Shown: positions 52,244-61,500 of the stretch, in pieces
Layout: every line of letters starts with the position of its first letter
Position numbering within the stretch: the stretch's first letter is position 1
Origin: Hahellaceae bacterium
GTDB taxonomy: Bacteria; Pseudomonadota; Gammaproteobacteria; Pseudomonadales; Oleiphilaceae
Assembly (NCBI GenBank): GCA_016716085.1
Contig: JADJWY010000009.1
Span: 310,001-374,000 of the forward strand
Length of the DNA stretch: 64,000 nucleotides
Reading direction: 5' to 3'
Translations under genes and position numbers: made by a program
The notes under the pieces: generated by a model
Seen by the model: the letters and a program-made list of their open reading frames with translations, nothing else
What the model was told of the DNA's origin: nothing
The model's database searches: none

Positions 52244-54568
52244 CTAGCTGAGCTGTATGACCGGGATCAAGCGGGATCTGCTGGCCTGATGTTTGCCAAA
52301 TTGAATCAAGAGCCAGGTTCCGGCGCAGAGAAGTGCGAGCATTGACGCAATCCATTGCAAGTGGAGCAGGGGCGCCGCCTGCCAGTTCAGCATCTGGTAA
52401 AAAATAACGGAAACGCTGTAACCCAGAAGCAAGGACCATCCGCAGGCAAACGCGGCCCAGCCTGCGCCCGATTCCTTGTACAGTGCGCCGATGGTCGCGA
52501 TGCAGGGCGCATACAGCAAGATGAAAAGCAGATAAGCCAGTGCGCCGCTTTCGCCGTGAAATTGCCGACTCATGGCGGTCAGGGTGCTTTCGTTAACACC
52601 CAGACCAACCGCGGCTTCCTGCCTGTTGCCCAGATCGCCTATTTCCAGACCGAGCGGGTCACCAACGCGCTGAGCTAACTGCGCCAGATTAGCAGGGATG
52701 CTTTCCCAGGCGGCAAGCAGCAAAGGCGTTAAGTCGCTCCAGTCTTGAACGGACTGTGAATCTGTGTCAGCGTCAGAATAAAGGGCGTTCAGGGTGCCTA
52801 CCACAACTTCTTTGGCGAAAAGACCGGTGAACAGCCCAACCGTGGCAGGCCAGTTTTCATCTTCGATTCCCATCGGATGGAAAGCAGGCGTTATGCCTTT
52901 TCCAATTGCAGAAATGATGGAATCTTCCCGGTTCGGTTCGCCGAAACTGCCGTCGGTGCCGATGGCACTGAGCAGCCCCATCGCCAGATACACTGCAACG
53001 ATCGCTTTGCCAGCGCGCACAACGAAGCCCTGAAGGCGGTGCCAGGTGCGAATACTCAGGCCCTTGAGTGTGGGGATGTGGTAGGGCGGGAGCTCCATGA
53101 CAAAAGAGGCGGTTTCGCCTTTGAGCATGGTTCGGCGGAAAAGAAAAGCCGAAAGGATCGCCAGTATGATGCCAGCCAGGTACAAGCCGAAAACAACGTT
53201 TTGACCCGTGTGGGGGAAAAACACAGCGGCAAAGAGCGTGTAGACAGTCAGCCGGGCACCGCAGGACATGAAGGGGGCCATAATCACGGTGAGTACCCGA
53301 TCATGCTGGTGTTCCAGTGTGCGGGCGGCCATGACACTGGGTACGTTGCAGCCAAAACCAACGATGAGAGGGACAAAGGCTTTGCCCGGAAGACCGATCG
53401 ATTGCATGACCCGGTCAACAATGAAGGCCGCGCGGGCCATATAGCCTGAATCCTCCAGAAACGACAGACAGAAAAACAGGCAGGCAATGATCGGAATGAA
53501 GGTTGAGACCAGTTGAATACCGCCGCCAATTCCATGTGATAGCAGCGTGATCAGCCAGTCTGGTGCGTTTGCCTCGACCAGCAGCAAGCGGGACCCTTCC
53601 ACGAAAATGGCCGCTGCCACACCATCAAAAAAGTCAATGAAGGCGCTGCCGACATTCATGGTCAGCATGAACATCAGGTACATGGCAAACAGGAACAGCG
53701 GAATCCCGCCGAAGCGGTTCAGGACGACGGCATCGATCAGCTCGGAGAGTTTTCGCGTGGGACGATGCTCAAGGGTCACCGACGCATCAATTGTCTGTGA
53801 GATCCAGAGGTAACGTTGCGTGGCCAGGACATTGTCGATGCGATCGTTTAATTGCGTTTCCAAAGCCTTTATCTGGGACGCAACAACAGGCCGATCTGAG
53901 AGCGCAAAGTTTGCAAGTAGCGCCGCGTCTTCTTCCAGCGCGCCCATGGCGAGGAGTTGCCGACGATGGGCTGGAATCGTTGAGGGTAGCCGCTGTGAAA
54001 GCATGTCCAGCGCGGCCATAATTTCGGTCGTAAAACAGGGAGGGCGTATTGGGCAGCGGGGTTTATGCAGACTGTTTACGACCGTATCCATGAGCGCCGC
54101 AAGCCCGTCTCCTTTGCTGGCAATGACAGGTTGTACCGGGCAGCCGAGATGCTGCGCGAGTTCCAGTGCATCCAGATGCACACCGTTTGCGTGGGCAACA
54201 TCGGTCATGTTGAGCACCACAACCATTGGGATACCCGCTTCCAGTAGCTGGCTGGTCAGGTAAAGATTACGCTCGAGATTCGAAGCATCAATGATGTTCA
54301 GAATCAAATCATATCTCGCCTGCAAAATAAATTGCTGCGCAACCTGTTCATCCAGCGAGGCTGATTTTTGACCTGCATAGAGTGAATAGACGCCTGGAAG
54401 GTCGACCACATCCAGACTGAAAGGGCCGTGTTGAATATGCCCCTCAACTTTTTCAACGGTAACACCGGGCCAGTTGCCAACTCTCTGTCGAGCTCCTGTC
54501 AGCGCATTAAACAGCGTGGTTTTTCCGCAGTTGGGATTGCCGATCAAAGCTATCGTCGCTGTTGTCAT
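52244..54568 (-). CDS. feoB: Ferrous iron transporter FeoB
   Basis: A 774-residue inner-membrane Fe(II) importer. The N-terminal G domain has G1 GNPNCGKTT (10-18), G3 DLPG and G4 NMTD, followed by a helical GDI domain. The membrane part has the two Gate motifs (LVSTFIPIIACLFFCLSFLEDSGYMARAAF region and FGCNVPSVMA with the conserved cysteine). The start overlaps the feoA stop by 4 bases. Expression should follow the Fur-regulated feoA promoter. Confidence 0.97.
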   Translation of the reverse strand: MTTATIALIGNPNCGKTTLFNALTGARQRVGNWPGVTVEKVEGHIQHGPFSLDVVDLPGVYSLYAGQKSASLDEQVAQQFILQARYDLILNIIDASNLERNLYLTSQLLEAGIPMVVVLNMTDVAHANGVHLDALELAQHLGCPVQPVIASKGDGLAALMDTVVNSLHKPRCPIRPPCFTTEIMAALDMLSQRLPSTIPAHRRQLLAMGALEEDAALLANFALSDRPVVASQIKALETQLNDRIDNVLATQRYLWISQTIDASVTLEHRPTRKLSELIDAVVLNRFGGIPLFLFAMYLMFMLTMNVGSAFIDFFDGVAAAIFVEGSRLLLVEANAPDWLITLLSHGIGGGIQLVSTFIPIIACLFFCLSFLEDSGYMARAAFIVDRVMQSIGLPGKAFVPLIVGFGCNVPSVMAARTLEHQHDRVLTVIMAPFMSCGARLTVYTLFAAVFFPHTGQNVVFGLYLAGIILAILSAFLFRRTMLKGETASFVMELPPYHIPTLKGLSIRTWHRLQGFVVRAGKAIVAVYLAMGLLSAIGTDGSFGEPNREDSIISAIGKGITPAFHPMGIEDENWPATVGLFTGLFAKEVVVGTLNALYSDADTDSQSVQDWSDLTPLLLAAWESIPANLAQLAQRVGDPLGLEIGDLGNRQEAAVGLGVNESTLTAMSRQFHGESGALAYLLFILLYAPCIATIGALYKESGAGWAAFACGWSLLLGYSVSVIFYQMLNWQAAPLLHLQWIASMLALLCAGTWLLIQFGKHQASRSRLIPVIQLS

Positions 54569-54798
54569 AGTCTTTCCACCTCGATGTTTGCGGCCTCTGC
54601 CCGACGCAACGAGAGTGAAAATGCCCGTAACTTAATTTCGATCGGATCGCCCAAGGGGGCAACGCGAATCACCTCAAAAGTGGTGCCTGGAATTAACCCC
54701 ATGTGAATCAGTTTCTTGCGGTAACTTTCTTCAACCGCTTTGGTATTAAGTACCTTCGCGCGAGCGCCTACTTCAAGATCTTTAAAACATAGCGGCAT
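54565..54798 (-). CDS. feoA: Ferrous iron transport accessory protein FeoA
   Basis: A 77-residue SH3-like cytosolic protein that modulates FeoB. The family pattern is KLIHMGLIPGTTFEVIRVAPLGDPIEIKLR-like (residues 30-59) with SLRRAEAANIEV at the end. It overlaps feoB by 4 bases and is preceded by a promoter containing a Fur box. Confidence 0.95.
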   Translation of the reverse strand: MPLCFKDLEVGARAKVLNTKAVEESYRKKLIHMGLIPGTTFEVIRVAPLGDPIEIKLRAFSLSLRRAEAANIEVERL

Positions 54799-54821
54799 CG
54801 AACTTCCCCTGAATACAGTTC

Positions 54822-54840
54822 AATAATGATAGTCATTATC
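54822..54840. promoter_or_regulatory. Fur box of feoAB
   Basis: AATAATGATAGTCATTATC matches the 19-base Fur consensus at 17 positions and is nearly palindromic. It lies 24 bases before the feoA start and covers the proposed -10, so iron-loaded Fur would block polymerase. Confidence 0.88.
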
Positions 54841-54862
54841 GTCTGGGTGTTATATTACCCAA
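54835..54862 (-). promoter_or_regulatory. Candidate feoA promoter
   Basis: On the minus strand TTGGGT (54862-54857) and GATAAT (54840-54835) are 16 bases apart. The -10 lies inside the Fur box, the expected geometry for repression. Confidence 0.55.
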
Positions 54863-54941
54863 GAGAGGGATTGTCGTCATTCGGAACGGTGCATTGGGAT
54901 GACGGAAATCAAAAGTGTGGTTTGATTCCCGTCCAGAAGGT

Positions 54942-55721
54942 CTAAGTGGTCGGTAAGTTGTCGAGGCGGCTTTTTCGAACCGTCGCGGGATGGCCGAAGG
55001 CAATGGCATAGTCTGGGATATCTTTATTGACGTAGGAACAGGAGCCGATGATTGCGCCTTTGCCTATCGTTACGCCATCGGCGATGACGCAATTGGAGCC
55101 AATCCAGACATCATCCCCAATCGTTACACCACCCTTGCTGATGGAACCCTGGCGTGCAATCGGGATGTCAGTGCGGTCGAAGCGGTGATTGCCACCTCCG
55201 ATATAGCAGTAGGCGGCGACAAAGACTTCATTGCCGATATGGATACGGCCCTCATGAGTGGCAATTCGGCAGTTGCTGCCGATGCTAACCTGCTCGCCAA
55301 TGTCAATAAAGCCTTCCCGGGCTTTGAGTTCGGAGTTTCGGCCGATATAGGATGCAGTTCCAATCACCATGCCTGCCGAATCCGAACCGCGGACGCTTAA
55401 ATTAACCTGGTCGTCAATCACGCACCCTTTGCCGATACTGATTTTTCCGGGCTGCTTTAAGCTCAGTCCGTTACCAAAAGCGACTTTGGGCCCCACGGAA
55501 CGAAAGAGTTTTCGATAGAGTTTCTGTCTTAGGAAAAGTCCTAACATGCCTGGACGAAAGGTCAGGAAAAACGTCAGAAGCTCATACCAGATCAAGGTGC
55601 TAAGACGGCGATTGCCTATGACGATATCCTGGTACTTTTGCAGGGTTGAACTGCTTTTGTCGTTGGCAAATTCATGGAAGCTCAGGACCGGCTTATCGTC
55701 TTGATTGACGGGGTTGGTCAT
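54942..55721 (-). CDS. Left-handed beta-helix acyltransferase (hexapeptide repeat family)
   Basis: A 259-residue acetyl- or acyl-transferase of the LbH/WcaF kind. About ten hexapeptide turns run from residue 95 on (ISIGKGCVIDDQVNL, VIGTASYIGRNSEL, VTIGDDVWIGSNCVIADGVTIGKGAIIGSCS in two blocks), ending DYAIAFGHPATVRKSR. It probably acylates a sugar of a surface polysaccharide. Its start overlaps the end of the pyruvyltransferase gene by 4 bases. No glycosyltransferases are adjacent, so the polysaccharide is unknown. Confidence 0.9.
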   Translation of the reverse strand: MTNPVNQDDKPVLSFHEFANDKSSSTLQKYQDIVIGNRRLSTLIWYELLTFFLTFRPGMLGLFLRQKLYRKLFRSVGPKVAFGNGLSLKQPGKISIGKGCVIDDQVNLSVRGSDSAGMVIGTASYIGRNSELKAREGFIDIGEQVSIGSNCRIATHEGRIHIGNEVFVAAYCYIGGGNHRFDRTDIPIARQGSISKGGVTIGDDVWIGSNCVIADGVTIGKGAIIGSCSYVNKDIPDYAIAFGHPATVRKSRLDNLPTT

Positions 55722-56944
55722 CCGGCGGACCTCTCCACTACGGTCTCATCCAGACCTGAATGGGCCGGATACAGGTACCCCCCGATGATTTCTACCGCTT
55801 TCAGTGCCTTGACCTGTTCCTCTTTGACGCGAGGAATCATCTGCTGCCTGAGCGTTTCCCGCGCTTTCCAGGCCCTGGAAATCATGGACACCAGTTTCTC
55901 GCTGGTCAGATTATCCAGATTGATGACCCAGTCACCCATGCCGATCGTTTTTACAAAGCCAACTGATTTGGGGTAGGCGTTGATTGTCACCATAGGTGTG
56001 TGCGCGGCGGCAGCGAGTATCTTGGAGTGAGTGCGCATGCCGACATGCAAGCCGCAGCGACTCAGCAAGCCTGTGAGCTCTATATAATCATAGGTGGCAT
56101 TACCCACCAGTTTAATTCGATCCCGTTTTTTCACTAAGGCCAGCGTTTCGTTGACGATGCTGTAGTCCATGGTTTGAGTGGTGGTATACATGATATCCAC
56201 GCCCAACTCGGTAATCAGACGGTCCAGCGTCTCCGCAATCGTCCTGACAAATGCAGTACGGCCCAGTTTGGCGTCCTGCCCTGATGTGATCCAGGAATCG
56301 ATGTAGGGGTTGATATTGAAGCTCAGGGTTCCATTTGGATTTGTGAACAACCCTTCCTTGCGTGCTATAGCATCGATTTTCTCCGTGGAAGGCAGCGGAG
56401 TGTTAATTGCACAATCCGCACCACGATGAATGACAGGGAATTTCAGGCGATTTTTCTCTAACGCTTCGATCGACAGTTCATCTCTGACGATTACGGCCGG
56501 ACATGCATCCAGAACCTTTTGCATCGCGGCACGCCCTCGATCTGTTGTGAAAGGCCCGAGACTGGCATTGTAGGGTATTACCGGGATACCTTTGCGGCGG
56601 GACAAGGGGACAAAGAGTGAAATGGTGGACAGGTAATTGAATAGCGGATTGAAGAAACTACGATCGAACAAAATATTGTCCGTGATCAATATCATGTCAG
56701 TTTGAAGCATCGCGCGCAGGGTTGAAAGACCGAAGATTTTGAGCGCCCCGTCCCAGGGCTTCAGGCCCATGGTCTCGATGTTGTAATGCCCAAAATTTTT
56801 CTTAACGAAACCAGGGCTGAAAGTAGGGATTTTGAAAAGAACATCGGGGTAAGCCTTGCTGACATCGGCCAGTAAGTTGCCGAGGATCGCATTGTCGCCG
56901 ACATTTCGACCGGAAAAATTGCCAAGTACGGTAACGGTTTTCAT
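55718..56944 (-). CDS. Polysaccharide pyruvyl transferase family protein
   Basis: A 408-residue protein with the family N-terminus TVLGNFSGRNVGDNAILGNL, a central FSLRSHS-like region, RDELSIEALEKN and VGMRTHSKILAAAAHTPMVTINAYPKSVGF, the GMRxHxxI motif of the CsaB/GumL fold. It probably adds ketal pyruvate from phosphoenolpyruvate to a polysaccharide sugar. ATG 56944 is chosen; the frame continues upstream without a better start. AGGAGG is unusually far (about 17 bases) from this ATG. It is coupled to the acyltransferase gene. Confidence 0.88.
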   Translation of the reverse strand: MKTVTVLGNFSGRNVGDNAILGNLLADVSKAYPDVLFKIPTFSPGFVKKNFGHYNIETMGLKPWDGALKIFGLSTLRAMLQTDMILITDNILFDRSFFNPLFNYLSTISLFVPLSRRKGIPVIPYNASLGPFTTDRGRAAMQKVLDACPAVIVRDELSIEALEKNRLKFPVIHRGADCAINTPLPSTEKIDAIARKEGLFTNPNGTLSFNINPYIDSWITSGQDAKLGRTAFVRTIAETLDRLITELGVDIMYTTTQTMDYSIVNETLALVKKRDRIKLVGNATYDYIELTGLLSRCGLHVGMRTHSKILAAAAHTPMVTINAYPKSVGFVKTIGMGDWVINLDNLTSEKLVSMISRAWKARETLRQQMIPRVKEEQVKALKAVEIIGGYLYPAHSGLDETVVERSAG

Positions 56945-57056
56945 AGGGAAATTTGCAAGCCTCCTGCAAGGGTGACACAACGCGAGCACAAGGTTAAAAG
57001 CGGTGATGCCAAAATTTATTGAGTAAGGTTGTCGTTTTATTAGTAGAGGGAGGATT

Positions 57057-57198
57057 CAGGTCGTCGACCTGTCGGGAAAAGGATACGGCGGAACACGCTT
57101 AAAGTAAACGGGGGGCTGGAGAGAAAACAGGCGAAACCTGCTGCAAGGCGCCGATTTGCAGGTCCGCCGAAAGTAAGCTATCTGCCGGAAGGACTCTC
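57057..57198. other. Hairpin-rich intergenic segment, possible structured RNA
   Basis: The 464-base gap 56945-57408 holds no gene I can support. Within it are several perfect short inverted repeats: CAGGTC/GACCTG (57057-57071), CAGG/CCTG around CGAAA (57128-57140), CTGCAA/TTGCAG (57141-57161) and GTCC/GGAC (57162-57194). GAGAG (57119-57123) and CTCTC (57194-57198) could close the last three into a multibranch fold. No known riboswitch consensus fits. Confidence 0.3.
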
Positions 57199-57408
57199 AT
57201 TGTCTGATCCCGGAAATGCGCGGGCACTCTAGCTGAGTTTGTCACGCAGTCCTATCCACCAAAAGAGTGAATTTTTAGTGGGGATGCTCCACGGGTCCTG
57301 AATTAAAGTCAGGAAATGTTAGCGTTTGGAGCGAGGGGCCAGCAGCGCATTTGCAATACAAATGAAGTATATTGGAGGCCGGTTTAAGTCGGGATCAGTT
57401 GGGCTCCT

Positions 57409-58488
57409 ATGCGTGCGCCTCATTTTGTATTGCTTTGTCGTGCCGGTTTTGAAAGCGAATGCGGCCAGGAGATTGTTGACCACCTGGGGCAAAAGGGGGT
57501 GGCAGCGGGCTTTGAAGGGGCGCGTGGGGCCGGCGCCGTTCAACTTGTTTTTTTTGGCGCGCGCCCGGCCTCCGAGCGCGCAAGGCTTATGCCCCCGCTG
57601 CAGACGCTGATTTTTTCAAGGCAGTTGATCGAAGTCATTGGGGTTGCAGAGACCCCTGATTCGCGGGATCGGGTCTCTCCGATTTTAAGTTGTTTGCAGG
57701 ACTTTACGGCACCCTTACCCTGGAGTTCGCTGGAGGTGATGGCCCGGTGCGCTGATGAAAATGAAGATCTGCAGCGCTTTGTCCGACGCTTTGCCTCCCC
57801 GATGGCGAATGCTCTCCGGCGCGCAGGTCAATTGTCTGCGGCTCGGACGGATGCCCATCCATTAATTGTCATCTTCAGCGGGTTTGATAGCGCAATACTC
57901 GGGCAATTGCTGTCCTCTAACCGGGCGAAGACCGTTGACGGTGTGCCGCGGCTAAAGTTTCCGGCTGATGCTCCCAGTCGTTCCACACTCAAGCTGGAAG
58001 AAGCGTGGCATACGTTTTTAGCGCCGGAGCGCTGGTACGACTACCTGGGTGGTGGGAAGCTGGCTGTAGATCTGGGTGCTGCGCCAGGTGGCTGGACCTG
58101 GCAGCTGGTGCAGCAGGGCATGGAGGTGGTGGCGGTTGACAATGGTGAAATGGATTCGGCTCTGATGAAGTCGGGGCAGGTCATCCATCTGAGGGCTGAT
58201 GGATTTACGTTTCGACCGTCAAAGCGTGTGGATTGGATGGTCTGCGACATGGTTGAACAGCCGTCACGGGTATTGGATCTGGTCGCCGACTGGTTCGAGC
58301 AAGGGTTTTGTCGATACAGTGTGTTTAATCTCAAGCTGCCGATGAAAAAGCGCTATCAGGAAGTGGTGACCTGTCTGGATCGCTTACAGGCGCGATTGCA
58401 ACAGGCGGGGCTTAACTGCCGTGTCCGTGCTCGTCAGCTCTACCATGACCGCGAGGAAATTACCTGCTTTGTAGAAAGCCTGAGCTAG
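57409..58488 (+). CDS. rlmM: 23S rRNA 2'-O-ribose methyltransferase RlmM
   Basis: A 359-residue SAM enzyme that methylates C2498 of 23S rRNA (YgdE). The N-terminal THUMP-like part begins LLCRAGFESECGQEI. The Rossmann methyltransferase domain has LAVDLGAAPGGWTWQLVQQG, the Asp in DWMVCDMVEQP and the Lys in VFNLKLPMKKRY, matching the K-D-K-E pattern of RrmJ-like enzymes. It is a single gene; the upstream 464 bases contain the unexplained hairpin region. Confidence 0.95.
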   Translation: MRAPHFVLLCRAGFESECGQEIVDHLGQKGVAAGFEGARGAGAVQLVFFGARPASERARLMPPLQTLIFSRQLIEVIGVAETPDSRDRVSPILSCLQDFTAPLPWSSLEVMARCADENEDLQRFVRRFASPMANALRRAGQLSAARTDAHPLIVIFSGFDSAILGQLLSSNRAKTVDGVPRLKFPADAPSRSTLKLEEAWHTFLAPERWYDYLGGGKLAVDLGAAPGGWTWQLVQQGMEVVAVDNGEMDSALMKSGQVIHLRADGFTFRPSKRVDWMVCDMVEQPSRVLDLVADWFEQGFCRYSVFNLKLPMKKRYQEVVTCLDRLQARLQQAGLNCRVRARQLYHDREEITCFVESLS

Positions 58489-58597
58489 TCGTGATTCAGT
58501 GTGTGTATCCGGGGAGCGGTGTTTCCGATTTCCTTATAGATGCGATAGGATCGTCTCGTTTAAACTTCGAATACGCTTTTGACAGGAATCATTGCGC

Positions 58598-61500
58598 ATG
58601 AATAAAGGTTTGTCCTCTCCTACCGGCCAACAGGGAGGCCCCGCGAGCACCATTGGTAAGTCGGTGGAGTTGTCTGCGTCTGTGCGAGGGCTGTGGTCGA
58701 TGGAAACCATCAGTGCCCAGGCTGAGCGTATTCGTCGGTTGACGGTTGATGACTATGAGAGAGACGTCATCCAGCCTCAGCGGCAGCCGGGGCGCCTGAG
58801 TGCCCGTAAAATCATGCAGGCACTGGCCAATGAGGTCCTCCGCGAAGTCGACCGGGGGCCGCTGCAAATTATGGAAGTCGTGTGTGGCTCACCCGAGACG
58901 GGTAGTCGTACGCTGGGATTTATTGCTCAGAACAGGGAGCAGGCATCGGGTGTCTGGGGGCCGGAGCACCATCACGAGGCGGCATTGGCAGCAGCTGACT
59001 TTGCACGTCGGGCGATTCCGGTCGTCACATTTATGGATACACCGGGGGCTGATGCGGGTGAAAAAGCCAACCTTCGCAATCAGGCCCACAGCATTTCGCG
59101 ACTGATTGCGGTGATGGCTCAACTTCCGGTGCCGACCCTGGGGATTATCGTCGGCACCGCGTATTCCGGTGGTGCTATACCCTTGGCTGCGACCAATCTG
59201 CTGCTGTCTGTGAAGGATGGTGTTTTCAGTACCATCCAGCCTCAGGGTCTGGCCAGCATTGCGCGCAAACAGAAATTAGCCTGGCAGCAGTGTGCCCAAA
59301 TTGTGGGTGTAGCGGCCTGCGAAACTGTTCGTCAGGGTTGGCTGGATGGCATTATTGATTACAGTCCCAACGCGCACCGAGAGGGTTTTCCAGCCATCCA
59401 ACAGGCGGTGATCTCTGGTATCGGTTACATCGAGGAGTGCGCCCGTCGGCATGTTCTGGGTAATGATGTTCTACTACAGGATTATCAGGTTGCCGTCACT
59501 CAGTACCTTCAACGGCGCGATGTGCTACAGGGCATTGAAAACAGTTTTTACCGCGGGGCCCCCGCTGAATTTGCCAACATTTTTGATCTGGCCTTCAGAC
59601 AGTTACGCTTTGAAAAGCTCCGGGGGCGATTGCGTTTTACGACAGTTGCCCGTCTGCCCAACGCCTCAGCAGAGGTTACCGCACCGGCGACTCAGTCCGC
59701 CGATGAGCAGAAACCTTCGGTTTTTCAGGATTGGCTGCAGAAGCAGGAAAAACTGATTTACGAAGAGCGCCTGACGAACCGTTTCCGTAAGTTTATCAAA
59801 GCGGCGCAGGAGAAAAATACTGAGCGAAACACCCTGATCTCGTTCGTGCTTGGGCGTCCCGATGAAAACTTTAAAGAGGCCTGTTCGTCGCTGTGTTTCG
59901 AGTTGGGGCTGTATCTGTTTAATCGCTGGAAAGCACAGGCCTCAGAAGGGTTTGCCGCCCTGCGGGACTACCTGAATTCCGGATTGCCCCTCAATAAGGT
60001 CGAAAACCTTCCTTCGGTAGAGCAGGTGACCTTGAATGATCTGTTGACCGTGGATGTGTTGCATTCTGGCTTGCGTAATATTGCGCGGCAGATGCAATTG
60101 TTTGATGCGCTTTACGACGGGGTTTTGAACGAGTTGGTTATCGTGGCTAAAGAGGCTGACCGCTATCACCGTCTGAGTCAGGATTCGGTCGCGCTCCTAT
60201 TGGAGGCGGCTCTGAGTCATACCCGTGCCCAAGGTAATCGTAACACCGCTGAATCGGTTGAATTCGCCGCCTGGCTCAAGGAGTTGATGGAGTTCTACGA
60301 CCTTGACTGGTTCCTGCGCCAGGTGGCCGAATGGAAGCAGCATCAGCATGCCAGGTTGTCAGAAACCTTATTCGTCTTCATTACCTACCTGTTTGAGAAA
60401 ATTTTCCCCAGCTATCTGGCAGCAGCCAACGGCGATAGCGAGTTCGATGGCAAGATCAGCCCTACCTGGATAGGGCGTCGTAAGGATTTCTGGCACCGCT
60501 TGTCCGTGGCCTACTGCGATTTGCAAATACAGGCTCTGCAGCGTGAATACAAAACGCAGTGGCCTGATTGGAAAGGCTGGGTGGATGAGCTCTGTGAAAG
60601 TTTTACGCCACTGCACCCGGATTGGGTGTCAGCTGATCCCTGTCACTTCCCTGGCTTCCTGCCCAGTATCCACCAGCATGTTCAGCGTGGCGGTGTGCCT
60701 GCCGGCATCGTTGCTGGAGAAGCTGTGTTCAAGGGCGGTGCCCAGCGCGCCGGTCTGATGATCTCCAATCTGCACTTTCAGGCGGGGGCACTGGATATGG
60801 CCAGTGCCGCAAAAATGCTGGCCATCATTGAGCATTGTCGGGTGGAAGGTATTCCCATTGTTGGCATTATTTCTTCCGGAGGCATGCAGACCAAAGAGGG
60901 TGCGGGGTCCCTGTTTGCCATGGCGGCGGTCAATGAAGCGATTACCCGGTTCCGCCAGGAGACGGGGTTGCCGGTTATCATGGTCGGTTTCGGCGATTGT
61001 ACCGGCGGTGCGCAGGCCAGTTTTGTGACGCATCCGCTGGCTGAAACGTGGTATATCAGCGGGGCCAATATCCCATTTGCGGGCCAAATTGTGGTGCCCA
61101 CCTATCTTCCCTCTATTTGTACGCTGGCTAATTATCTGGGTAAAAAGAGCGGCACGATGAAGGGCCTGCTGAGCCACCCCTTTGCGGATAGTTTTGATCG
61201 CCGCCTGATGGAAATTGACGTTGAGTTGAAGCAGCCAGACTGCACGATACAGGATATGCTCAGCAGTCAGCTACAGGTTTCAGCGCCCTTCAGCGAAATC
61301 CGCCTGAAATCGAAGAAAGTCGAGAAGGTGTTCCGCCCTCTGGGCAAGCTGCTGATTCACGCCCGAGGCTGTACGGCAGTCAAATTGATTGAAGGCGCCC
61401 AAAAGGTGCATTTGCCGATTGTTCTGGTTCAGTCAGACCCTGACATGGACTCTGTGGCAGCGGAAATGCTCGGAACGAAAGATGAGCTGATCTGTATCGG

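Noticed and set aside
57118..57205. Glycine riboswitch (GGAGAG ... GCCGAAAG ... CTCTCA)
   Set aside because: Part of the consensus is echoed, but the GGCAAAAGGAC part is missing, an extra stem is present, and no glycine-related gene is adjacent.
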